A stretch of DNA of 58,637 nucleotides, from the NCBI GenBank assembly GCA_934630815.1, contig CAKTWI010000015.1:1-58637 (forward strand), written 5' to 3'. The position numbers and the translations under genes are program-made. The DNA comes from an uncultured Senegalimassilia sp. (GTDB taxonomy: Bacteria > Actinomycetota > Coriobacteriia > Coriobacteriales > Eggerthellaceae). Positions within the stretch are counted from its first letter, which is position 1. Every line of letters starts with the position of its first letter. Below, piece after piece: positions 42,079 through 52,969 of the stretch. The notes beneath the pieces were generated by a model that made no database searches, was not told the origin of the DNA, and was given only the letters and a program-made list of their open reading frames with translations.

Positions 42079-42576
42079 ATGCATTTCAAGGGTACCGCGC
42101 ATCGTTACGGCCGCGACATCGACACCGACGTCATCATCCCGGCCCGTTACCTCAACTCCTCCGACCCCGAGTGGCTGGCAGCGCACTGCCTGGAGGATCT
42201 GGATAAGGACTTCGTGAAGAAGGTGCAGAAAGGCGACATCATCGTGGCCGACGAGAACTTCGGCTGCGGATCTTCGCGCGAGCATGCGCCCATCGCCATC
42301 AAGGCCGCAGGCGTGGACGTGGTCATCGCCAAGTCCTTCGCGCGCATCTTCTACCGCAACTCCATCAACACCGGTCTGGCCATCATGGAATGCCCCGAGG
42401 CCGTCGACGCCATCAAGCAGGGCGATGTCGTGGACGTCGATGCCGATGCGGGCGTCATCACCAACACCACCATCGGCGAAACGTTCAAGGCCCAGCCGTT
42501 CCCGCCGTTCATCCGCGAGATCATCGAGGAAGGCGGCTTGATCAACCGCACCCGCAAGGTGCTCGGCATCGAATAG
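42079..42576 (+). CDS. leuD: 3-isopropylmalate dehydratase small subunit
   Basis: 165 residues; the swivel domain partner of LeuC. YGRDIDTDVIIPARYLN, the active-site NFGCGSSREHAP and AKSFARIFYRNSINTGL are all conserved. It is the short LeuD2 type that pairs with short LeuC. GGAAGGA lies upstream of the ATG. Confidence 0.95.
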   Translation: MHFKGTAHRYGRDIDTDVIIPARYLNSSDPEWLAAHCLEDLDKDFVKKVQKGDIIVADENFGCGSSREHAPIAIKAAGVDVVIAKSFARIFYRNSINTGLAIMECPEAVDAIKQGDVVDVDADAGVITNTTIGETFKAQPFPPFIREIIEEGGLINRTRKVLGIE

Positions 42577-42595
42577 CCTTTAGCGGCGCCGACTC

Positions 42596-42679
42596 GTGAA
42601 CAGGGGACGGAGGTGTGTTCACGGTTGGCTTTCACGATGCAGAAGGAAGCTCGTGAACACACCTCCGTCCCCTGTTCAC
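42596..42679. repeat. REP-like element, 27-bp perfect inverted repeat
   Basis: Left arm 42596-42622 and right arm 42653-42679 are perfect inverted copies around a 30-base spacer. Each arm itself begins GTGAACA and ends TGTTCAC, so it can also fold alone. The shape fits REP/BIME elements, spread in other bacteria by REP-associated transposases; none is encoded in this window. Confidence 0.85.
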
Positions 42680-42724
42680 CGTCCCCCCTCCGAGGGGGGA
42701 GTGGGGTACCAACCGCAAACTGAG

Positions 42725-42765
42725 AAGAGGGCGGCTTGCGCATGGCAAGCCGCCCTCTTGCTTTC
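42725..42765. terminator. Strong terminator hairpin
   Basis: A perfect 15-bp stem (AAGAGGGCGGCTTGC / GCAAGCCGCCCTCTT) with a five-base loop, followed by GCTTT. On the minus strand CTCA follows. It probably ends leuCD. Confidence 0.7.
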
Positions 42766-42851
42766 AGGGCAGGCAATGCTCCCTGGACGCGTCCGCGTTC
42801 TCTGTTTGCACACATGAATGCGCTTCTACCCCGGTTCGCACCTGCTTTTGG

Positions 42852-42881
42852 CTGCGAATGCGCCTGCGCCCCCAGTTCACC
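42852..42881 (+). repeat. Diverged 30-bp direct repeat, left copy
   Basis: Starts CTGCGAATGCG and ends TTCACC. It matches 42927-42956 at 22 of 30 positions, and seven of the eight differences are transitions. Confidence 0.5.
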
Positions 42882-42885
42882 AACC

Positions 42886-42912
42886 GTGAACACGTTTCCG
42901 TCCCCTGTTCAC
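42886..42912. repeat. Solo REP-like copy
   Basis: 27 bases, GTGAACACG...CTGTTCAC, differing at three central positions from the right arm of the 42653-42679 element. It has no paired inverted partner nearby. Confidence 0.75.
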
Positions 42913-42926
42913 GAGTCCGCTTTCGT

Positions 42927-42956
42927 CTGCGAACGCGTCTTTGTCTCCGGCTCACC
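42927..42956 (+). repeat. Diverged 30-bp direct repeat, right copy
   Basis: Starts CTGCGAACGCG and ends CTCACC. With the copy at 42852 it flanks the solo REP-like sequence. Confidence 0.5.
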
Positions 42957-42986
42957 CGCGATTCGGGGACGTGCGGCTGGTGGCGT

Positions 42987-44324
42987 TTAATCCCCGAACA
43001 GCCTGCCGAGCAGGCCTTTGCGGCGCGGTTTCTCTTCCCGGTACGTGCCTTCGCCGGCTGTTGCCGTTTGGACGGCGCCTTCGTTGCCGCCGATGCGGAC
43101 GATCTTGTACAAAAACGGCGATTTCGCGTACTTCACCTCGATGGGCGTTGCGTGCACGGTGCTCTCGGCGGACAGATAAAGGCCGGGGTTGAGCGGCGCC
43201 TGCACGTGGATCTCCTTTTTCTCGCTGAACACCACGGCGGCGGCGCGGCCCGTCTGCCCGTTCACGGCTATGCGCACCTGCTCGCCCTCGCGCCCGTCCG
43301 AGGCGGGACGATCGACGTAATAGATTGGCACGAGCATCAACCCCGATGCGTGTTTGCGCACGCTGCGGGCCCATTGACGCATGCTCTTCTTGCTGTAGCC
43401 GAACGCCTTCTCGGCATCGTTTCCTGCAAGCGAATACGTTAGCTTGTCGATGACGGCGCTCTTCTTCAGCAGGCCCTCGACGGCTATCACACGGAAATCG
43501 CCTTCCTGCATGGCTGGGTCGAACGGGGCCACCGTCGAGAAGTCCCACGGTTCGAGCAGGCCCATAAGCGGTATGTCGACGAAATAGGTCTTCGGCCACG
43601 CCCAATCGAGCACCTCGAAGTACACCTGCGATTCCTTCCCCGGTATCTTGCCGGGGAAGGACGCCATCATGCGTAGGTCGGCAAGCTCCACGGGCACGTA
43701 CGTGAGCGCCATCTGCTCTCCGATGGCCTTGTCCACGTCGTGCCCGGCGAAGGCCTCGGGGTGCTGGTGTACAAGCGCAAGGGCGTTCGCACGCGCCTGC
43801 TGGGCGGAGATACGGCAGGGAAGTGCCTGCTCAGGGATGTATTCCGCTCCAGTTCCCATGGAAAGCCGTTTGCTGAACGTGCCGGGTTTGAGCAGGTCGG
43901 CAACGCCGATCTTGTTGCCGCACGAGGGGCACTCGAACACGCTTTGGGTGGATTTGCCCTCGAACGCTGCCCCGCAAAACGGGCAAGGAACGCTTACGTG
44001 CTCGGCGTTTTGGAACTCGTCGGCGGTTGCGGGGTCTTCCCATAGCAGCCGCTCGAGCAGCGACATGTTGCGCCAGTAGGGCTTGTAGTAGTACCAGTCG
44101 GAATCCTGCGCGGGCTCGAGCTGCGAGACGTGCGTCAGCTTCAGCAGGCCGTCGACCACCTGAAGCGGCGTATGGCGGATGCCCATGGCAGGTGCCGGCT
44201 CCGGTCCGCCCTCGGCCCAGGGCGTGCTCGCCCCGCAATAGGCGCAATCGAAGCTGCGGGTTTGCTGGTGGGAGTACATGGGGCCGCCGCAGTTGCGGCA
44301 CTTGATGGCGAAGAACCCTTCCAT
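42987..44324 (-). CDS. Double zinc-ribbon protein, unknown
   Basis: 445 residues from the ATG at 44324 (AAGGAGG seven bases upstream). Two zinc-ribbon-like Cys4 sites are near residues 9-30 (CRNCGG ... CAYCGA) and 113-137 (CPFCGA ... CPSCGN). The remainder is a mixed alpha/beta region with a Trp/Tyr-rich start and a basic C-terminus (RRKGLLGRLFGD). No membrane segment or signal peptide is visible. It resembles TFIIB-type zinc-ribbon proteins of unknown function. It stands alone on the minus strand between leuD and leuB, splitting the leucine genes. Confidence 0.75.
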   Translation of the reverse strand: MEGFFAIKCRNCGGPMYSHQQTRSFDCAYCGASTPWAEGGPEPAPAMGIRHTPLQVVDGLLKLTHVSQLEPAQDSDWYYYKPYWRNMSLLERLLWEDPATADEFQNAEHVSVPCPFCGAAFEGKSTQSVFECPSCGNKIGVADLLKPGTFSKRLSMGTGAEYIPEQALPCRISAQQARANALALVHQHPEAFAGHDVDKAIGEQMALTYVPVELADLRMMASFPGKIPGKESQVYFEVLDWAWPKTYFVDIPLMGLLEPWDFSTVAPFDPAMQEGDFRVIAVEGLLKKSAVIDKLTYSLAGNDAEKAFGYSKKSMRQWARSVRKHASGLMLVPIYYVDRPASDGREGEQVRIAVNGQTGRAAAVVFSEKKEIHVQAPLNPGLYLSAESTVHATPIEVKYAKSPFLYKIVRIGGNEGAVQTATAGEGTYREEKPRRKGLLGRLFGD

Positions 44325-44599
44325 ATATGGCCTCCTTGAGCGTCGGGGCTGCTATGTGCGAGTATGCCCGAGCCGCCTTGCCCGCGGCAAGCCCCGCGCG
44401 GCCCAAAAAGCAATGACTCCGGCAATGGAGCGGCCCATTTCGCGAAAACGCCCGGTCGACGGTGCCGCCGCTTTGCCGCCAAAGCGCACATCGCCCTGCG
44501 TGGACATATGCATATTTCCCACGGGAATAGGCCGTTGGGAAGCCCTAGTGCGTTACTATGTGAATGTAACCGGATCACATTTTGAAAGAGGCTCGCATC

Positions 44600-45709
<1,110 letters not shown>

Positions 45710-45834
45710 GCGCCGAGCAGCGGGGAAGTTCCCGCTGCAACAGGTTCACGGGGTCGCGGTGCGGCCCCGTGCGGTAAACTGTTCGTGCGGATTGGCGCAG
45801 CGCCGCCGCACCCCTTCGACGAAAGGAACCTCAA

Positions 45835-46200
45835 ATGGCCGATGACTGCCTGTTCTGCAAACTCATCTCCGGGGAGATCCCCACGAACAAGGTGTACGAG
45901 GACGATATCTGCTTCGCGTTCGACGACATCGAGCCCGAGGCCCCCGTGCATACCCTGCTCGTTCCGAAGAAGCACTACGACGATTTGTGCGACGGCATCC
46001 CGGCCGAGGTGCTTGGCCATATGCTGTCCGTGGTGCCGAAGGTCGCCGAGCTCAAGGGCGTGCGCGAGTCCGGCTTCCGCACGGTCATGAACACCGGCCC
46101 CGACTCCGCTGCAACGGTCAAGCACTTCCACATCCACATCTTGGGCGGCGTGAAGATGGGCCGCTTCACGTTCGAGAACTCCCAGCGCGTGGAGGGTTAG
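45835..46200 (+). CDS. HIT-family hydrolase
   Basis: 121 residues with CLFCKLISGEIPTNKVYEDD at the start and the catalytic His triad in KHFHIHILGG. HINT-type nucleoside phosphoramidase or dinucleoside polyphosphate hydrolase; the natural substrate is not known. AAAGGAA precedes the ATG, and a strong terminator follows. Confidence 0.93.
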   Translation: MADDCLFCKLISGEIPTNKVYEDDICFAFDDIEPEAPVHTLLVPKKHYDDLCDGIPAEVLGHMLSVVPKVAELKGVRESGFRTVMNTGPDSAATVKHFHIHILGGVKMGRFTFENSQRVEG

Positions 46201-46236
46201 CGCCCGCAACCGCAACGCAATAGGCTTCAAACGCAG

Positions 46237-46272
46237 AACGCCGCTTGCCGAAAGGCAGGCGGCGTTTTCGTT
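46237..46272 (+). terminator. Terminator after HIT gene
   Basis: ACGCCGCTTGCC pairs with GGCAGGCGGCGT around GAAA-type loop, followed by TTTTCGTTT. Confidence 0.88.
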
Positions 46273-46480
46273 TCGCTACGGACGCTTTGGGTGCGGACGC
46301 TTCGGGGGCTTAGCCTTAAGCGTTCGTTACAGAAACTTGGGGAAGTAGCGTTAAGGTCCGGTTCGGAAGCCCCTTTCGCTGCAACGCATCCATCGACGTC
46401 GAAAGCCGTCGACCAGCGGGTCGGCGGCTTCTCGCACACTCTGGTAAGCTATTCGCCAGCATTTGAAAGGATGGTTCAGC

Positions 46481-49261
46481 GTGCAAAAGGTTGCGGGAAA
46501 AGAGGGCTTGTGGCGGCTTGAGCCGCACGAGAAGTTGTTGGGCGTGCGTTGCAAGGTTCTGCGCGATGCCGTGCCCGCGCTCGCCGACGGCACGGTTTTC
46601 TCCGGGGCGTTCGGCGTGGTGGGCGGCCGCGTGATGCGGCCGAAGCCGAAAAGCGGCGGCATGTACCTGGTGCATCTGGAGGGCGATTCCCCCAGTGACC
46701 AGGCCATGCGCATCGTGGCGTACCTGGACAGGTATGGGCGCGTGTTCGCCTGCGACGAGCCGCAGGTCGCTCCGCCGGCGCGCGTCCCCGACATGGAGAT
46801 CGCGCGATTCAACGATGTGGCCCAGGACGCGGTGAAAACCGCCGGGTACGTGTACGTGCACGACGGCGAAGGCGATGCGGCGCGATGCGTGGCGGCGTAC
46901 AAGGGAACGGCCGATCTATATAAGGTATCGGACACGTGGTATCGCTTCGACGAACGCAAGGCCATGACCTACAAGGAGTTCATGGCCCGCGTGTACTTCG
47001 CGCTGTGCTTCCGGCCGGCCATGGGCGCGCCCGCCGTCCCTAGCCGCGGCGTCATGGGCGTGCTCGACGCTTTGGGGCCCGAAAAGCCCTTCGAGGCGCT
47101 GCGCGAGCTTGCGGGCCAGGTCCAGCGCGCGGCGGCAGACCCCCAGCTTGACGCTCCCGGTGCCGTCAAGCTTCTGCTGGAGCACCTTGAGCAGGCCGGG
47201 CTTTTCGCCATCCACGAGCGCGGCGTCTCCGACGAGGCCGTGCGCCTGGTGCGTTCCACGAAGTACGCGCACCTGGCCTATCTGGTCCGCAACCAGGAGG
47301 ATGCCGACATCTCCGACCAGGAGCTGTGGGGGATAGAGGCGGCGCTCAACCGCTTCATCCTGCTGTGCGAGCGCATGGGCGATCGCGCCGATGCCGCGGG
47401 GCTTGACGAGTGCCGTCAAGCCGATGCGCAGCTGTTCGTCGCGGTGGGCGAACAGGACCTGGCGGGCGGCATGCCCGAGGGCGCCCCGTCCGGGCATGAG
47501 GGCGGCGAATGGGGCACGCGCTGCCGTTTGGCGCTGGCCATTGAGCAGCTGCGCCTTCCCGTGCGCGTGGACGTGGAGCTGGCGGGCGATATCGGCGCCG
47601 GTCAAGCGGCGTTTTGCTTGACCATGCCGCCGGAGGGCATGGTGTCGGGCCTTGCGGAAGGCGAAGAGGGGGCCGCGCTTCCCTACGTCATGCGCGTCGG
47701 CCTGCTGCTCGCCGACCATGCGTTCGCCACCGAGCCGGGCATCTCGCAGGTGAAGCTGATGGCGTTCCCGCTACCTGACCCGCAGGCGCCGCAAGATGCG
47801 CCTGCCGCGGGGCCCAAGCAAGGCGTCCCCGCCGTGCTGGGCGCGCCCGCCGCATCGGAACAGCCGCGCGATGCCCGGGAAACGGCGCTGTTCGAGGCCG
47901 ATCTGGATCGTGCGCTGTACGCTGAGCGCGGTGGTTTCAAGCAGGCTATCGCGGGCGACCCCCGTGAACTGCTCGATGCCGCGGGAGCGCATTATGACGT
48001 TGCCGACGCCCAGGTGCCGCGTCAGCGCGTGATGCATCCCGTGTTCGAATCATGGAGCGCCGATGATCGGGCGGGCGAGCTTCCTGCGTGGGCGCAAGGG
48101 CCCCTGGGCGCGAAATGCGAGCGCGACCTTGGTATCGAATACGACACAGCGTATCGCCGCATGGCCGAGGGACTGGCGGATTCGCTTGTGGAAGCGCAAA
48201 GCGCCACCGAGGCCATCGCCGCCGTACGCCGCGTGCAGTCCGCCGCGCTCGAGGCGAAGGACGAGCGCGCCGTTTCGGCCTGCACGCGCCTGATGGCATC
48301 GCTTGCCGAGGGCTCCATCGACGCCGCCGACCAGAACGCGGTGGTGGGGCGCTTCCTGGGCGAGGACCGCTGCCTGGTGGCGCTCGGCCGCGCTCATTCG
48401 CTTGCTGAGACCGATCCCGCAGCCGCCGTGGAGGCGCTCACCGGAGCTATCGCCGAGGCTCAGCTGCTCGACGGATTCGCCGATGGCTCCCAAGAGGTGT
48501 ATCGCGCGTTCGACAGCTACAGCGCCAGGGTGCTGTACAACGTTTCCCGTGCAACGCAGCCGGTACCGCTTGACGGCGAAGCTGACGCGGCGATCGAGGC
48601 GGCCGACGGCGTTGCGGTTCCCGCCGCCGCGGCCGACGCCGGCAAGCGCGTGCGCGTGGTGCCCGACTCGTTCTACCTGTGCCACCTTGAGGTCACGCAC
48701 CTGCTGGAGCGCTCGTTCGAGCGCGCCGATGAGGCGCTGCGCTACGGCCGCGCCGCCGTGGCCATGGGCCCGTCGTGCGCCATGGGCTACCGGGTGCTCG
48801 GGCGCGCCTATATGCTGCAAGGCGATATGGGCCGCGCCTTCGACGTGCTGCGCGCGGGCCTTCGCGTCTCCTTGCAGCCCACCGACATCGCGCTTATGTA
48901 CTACCAGCTGGGATACGTGATGTGGAAGCGCGGCAGCGCCGACGCGGGCGTGGCGTGCTATCTGAAGGCGGTCGAGGCGTCGCCGTCCATCGCCATGCAG
49001 GCCACGGCCGAGCTGCGCGAGCTGGTTGCCGAGACCGGCGCGTCCATCCCGCCGGCAGGCGGTGTGGAGTCGGCCCTTGCCGCCGAGGGCATCCCTTGCG
49101 CGCCTGCGTCCGAGACGCTCGATGTCATCGATGGGGCCCTTGCCGCCGCCTGCGATGCCGGCCATGCCAACGTGGCCCGCAGCCTGCTTGCCACGCGCCT
49201 GCGCCATCGCCCCGACGATGCGCTCATGGGCGTGCTGCGCAGCTTCGGCGAGCCCGCGTAA
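46481..49261 (+). CDS. Large TPR-containing protein, unknown
   Basis: 926 residues from the GTG at 46481 (AAAGGATGG upstream; a TTG at 46463 overlaps that site). The first 150 residues are beta-rich and unrecognised, the centre is helical, and TPR-like helices lie at about 745-855 (ALRYGRAAVAMGPSCAMGYRVLGRAYMLQGD, then YYQLGYVMWKRGSADAGVACYLKAVEASP). There is no signal peptide or membrane segment, so it is a large cytoplasmic scaffold protein. The gene stands alone upstream of hisS. I cannot assign a role. Confidence 0.75.
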   Translation: MQKVAGKEGLWRLEPHEKLLGVRCKVLRDAVPALADGTVFSGAFGVVGGRVMRPKPKSGGMYLVHLEGDSPSDQAMRIVAYLDRYGRVFACDEPQVAPPARVPDMEIARFNDVAQDAVKTAGYVYVHDGEGDAARCVAAYKGTADLYKVSDTWYRFDERKAMTYKEFMARVYFALCFRPAMGAPAVPSRGVMGVLDALGPEKPFEALRELAGQVQRAAADPQLDAPGAVKLLLEHLEQAGLFAIHERGVSDEAVRLVRSTKYAHLAYLVRNQEDADISDQELWGIEAALNRFILLCERMGDRADAAGLDECRQADAQLFVAVGEQDLAGGMPEGAPSGHEGGEWGTRCRLALAIEQLRLPVRVDVELAGDIGAGQAAFCLTMPPEGMVSGLAEGEEGAALPYVMRVGLLLADHAFATEPGISQVKLMAFPLPDPQAPQDAPAAGPKQGVPAVLGAPAASEQPRDARETALFEADLDRALYAERGGFKQAIAGDPRELLDAAGAHYDVADAQVPRQRVMHPVFESWSADDRAGELPAWAQGPLGAKCERDLGIEYDTAYRRMAEGLADSLVEAQSATEAIAAVRRVQSAALEAKDERAVSACTRLMASLAEGSIDAADQNAVVGRFLGEDRCLVALGRAHSLAETDPAAAVEALTGAIAEAQLLDGFADGSQEVYRAFDSYSARVLYNVSRATQPVPLDGEADAAIEAADGVAVPAAAADAGKRVRVVPDSFYLCHLEVTHLLERSFERADEALRYGRAAVAMGPSCAMGYRVLGRAYMLQGDMGRAFDVLRAGLRVSLQPTDIALMYYQLGYVMWKRGSADAGVACYLKAVEASPSIAMQATAELRELVAETGASIPPAGGVESALAAEGIPCAPASETLDVIDGALAAACDAGHANVARSLLATRLRHRPDDALMGVLRSFGEPA

Positions 49262-49443
49262 GGTTGTTCGCCCCTGCCTGCGCGCAATCGCCGCGTCCGC
49301 CAGCCGCTTCGCCGCCGCGCTGATTGCGTGGGGTCGCGGCAGGCGGGCCGCCGTATGGCGGCGTCTGCGCTACAATGCAAGGGTTAACCGTTTTCAACCG
49401 TCCGTACCATCGGAACGTAAGCTATTGGAAGTAAGGAACCGTC

Positions 49444-50811
49444 ATGGCAATCAACTCCCCGGAGGGAACGCGCGATCTTCTGCCCGATGAGGCGAAGTTC
49501 TGGGCGCATTTCCGCGACACCGCGTTCAGCATCTTCGCCCGTTACGGCTATCAGCCCATCGAAACGCCGCTGTTCGAGCAGACCGACCTGTTTGTGCGCG
49601 GCATCGGCCAGGCAACCGACGTGGTGTCCAAGGAGATGTTCACCGCCATCTCCGGCGAGAACTTCAAGCGCGTCATCGACGGCGGCACCATCAAGGCGAA
49701 AAGCCGTCTGAGCCTGCGCCCCGAGGGCACCGCGGGCGTGGTGCGCGCCGTGGTGCAGCATGACCTGGTGCCGCAGGGCGCGGCTCCGGCCAAGCTCATG
49801 TACGCCGGCCCGATGTTCCGCGCGGAGCGTCCGCAGAAGGGCCGTCAGCGCATGTTCAACCAGGTGGGCATCGAGTGCCTGGGCGCGGAGGACCCCAGCG
49901 TCGACGCCGAGGGCATCATCATGCTCATGCGCTTCTACGCCGCCATCGGCGTTCCCATGGACGCCACGCGCCTGCTGGTGAACTCCATGGGCTGCGAGCA
50001 GTGCCGCCCGAAGTACCGCGAGGCCGTGCGCGAGTACATGAACGCCCATGCCGATCATATGTGCGAGGAGTGCATGCGCCGCGCCGAGATCAACCCGCTG
50101 CGCGCCTTCGACTGCAAGAACCCCGGCTGCGCCGAGGTCATGGAGGGCGCCCCGAAGATCTCGGACTACCTGTGCGACGACTGCCGCGAGCACTACCAGG
50201 CCGTGAAAACCTACCTGGACGGCGCGGGCATCTCCTACATCGAGGACCCCACGCTGGTCCGCGGCCTCGACTATTACACGCGCACCGTGTTCGAGGTGCA
50301 GGTCGATCAGGGCATGGGCAGCCAAAACGCCATCGGCGGCGGCGGTCGCTACGACAAGCTGGCCGAGGAAGTGGGCGGACGTCCCACGCCGGGCTTCGGC
50401 TTCGCGCTGGGCTACGAGCGCTGTGCGCTGGCCATCCAGGCGGCGGGCCAGGCGTTCCCGAGCGCCCAGCATTGCGACATCTTCGTGGCTTGCGTGGACG
50501 ATTCCGTGCGCGCCGAGGCGTTCAGCTTGGTGCAGGCATGCCGCGATGCGGGCGTGACCGCCGAGATGGATCATCAGCACCGCAGCCTGAAAAGCCAGTT
50601 CAAGCTGGCCGACAAGGTGGGCTCGCGCATGGTCGCCGTGCTCGGCCCCGACGAGCTTGCCGCAGGTCAGGTGAAGGTGCGCAACATGGCCACCCATCAC
50701 GAGCGCCTGGTGAAGCTCGATCAGGCCAAGACGTTGCTGGCCCAGTTCGGCGGCGAGCCTTTCGGCGGTGAGCACGCCAGCATCGAGGACGTGTTCGCCG
50801 GCGAGGAATAA
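49444..50811 (+). CDS. hisS: Histidyl-tRNA synthetase
   Basis: 455-residue class II synthetase. SPEGTRDLLPDE start, RPEGTAGVVRA (motif 2 region), FRAERPQKGRQR, the His-specific GLDYYTRTVFEV and GFGFALGYER (motif 3) are present, with an anticodon-binding domain at the end. A Cys-rich insert near residues 180-245 (CEQC, CEEC, CDDC) may bind zinc; similar inserts occur in other bacterial HisRS. The ATG has AAGGAA upstream. It precedes aspS, a common pairing. Confidence 0.97.
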   Translation: MAINSPEGTRDLLPDEAKFWAHFRDTAFSIFARYGYQPIETPLFEQTDLFVRGIGQATDVVSKEMFTAISGENFKRVIDGGTIKAKSRLSLRPEGTAGVVRAVVQHDLVPQGAAPAKLMYAGPMFRAERPQKGRQRMFNQVGIECLGAEDPSVDAEGIIMLMRFYAAIGVPMDATRLLVNSMGCEQCRPKYREAVREYMNAHADHMCEECMRRAEINPLRAFDCKNPGCAEVMEGAPKISDYLCDDCREHYQAVKTYLDGAGISYIEDPTLVRGLDYYTRTVFEVQVDQGMGSQNAIGGGGRYDKLAEEVGGRPTPGFGFALGYERCALAIQAAGQAFPSAQHCDIFVACVDDSVRAEAFSLVQACRDAGVTAEMDHQHRSLKSQFKLADKVGSRMVAVLGPDELAAGQVKVRNMATHHERLVKLDQAKTLLAQFGGEPFGGEHASIEDVFAGEE

Positions 50812-50854
50812 CCCGCGGAAGGCGCTATCGCGCCGCTGCAACCATGGCATTTTC

Positions 50855-50891
50855 AAAGGAGCTGGAAGCCGGTGTGGTTTCCAGCTCCTTT
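50855..50891 (+). terminator. Hairpin between hisS and aspS
   Basis: AAAGGAGCTGGAA pairs with TTTCCAGCTCCTTT around a ten-base loop; few T follow. It lies just before a TACAAT -10 of aspS (50899-50904) and probably ends the hisS transcript. Confidence 0.65.
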
Positions 50892-50979
50892 CGTGATGTA
50901 CAATGGCTAGGTTTGAGCAACAACCCGGGCCCGCGCTTGCGGCCGGGCGCCCATAAAGCATTGCAAGGAGCAAGAGAGA

Positions 50980-52767
<1,788 letters not shown>

Positions 52768-52792
52768 TAGGTTGCGCTGACCTAACGGCTAG

Positions 52793-52929
52793 CGCAATTG
52801 CCCGACGCTGTGGGCCGCTGTGGCGCTCCGCCTTCGCGTGAACCCGAAGACTTGTGTACCTGTAGTACGCTGCGCCTTCGTGTTCGCGCGGATTCGGGGC
52901 ACCGCAGCGGCCTTCGCTGGCTTTTGCGC
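52793..52929. repeat. 137-nt imperfect hairpin element
   Basis: The whole stretch folds on itself in nested steps: GCGCAA / TTGCGC at the base, GGCCGCTG / CAGCGGCC, then GCGTGAAC / GTTCGCGC, CGAAG / CTTCG and GTGTAC / GTACGC around a CTGTA loop. It lies between aspS and the methyltransferase gene. It could be a MITE-like relic or a structured RNA; no terminal duplication or T run is evident. Confidence 0.6.
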
Positions 52930-52969
52930 CATCTGCGAATCTTTAATCCATCCCCTCGAAAGGACCCTC

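Larger units (their letters stand above)
42577..42986. other. Repeat-rich intergenic region leuD to zinc-ribbon gene
   Basis: About 410 bases with a long inverted repeat, a small G/C hairpin (CCCCCC / GGGGGG near 42684-42700), a strong terminator, a solo REP-like copy and two diverged 30-bp direct repeats around it. No gene is supported. Confidence 0.75.
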
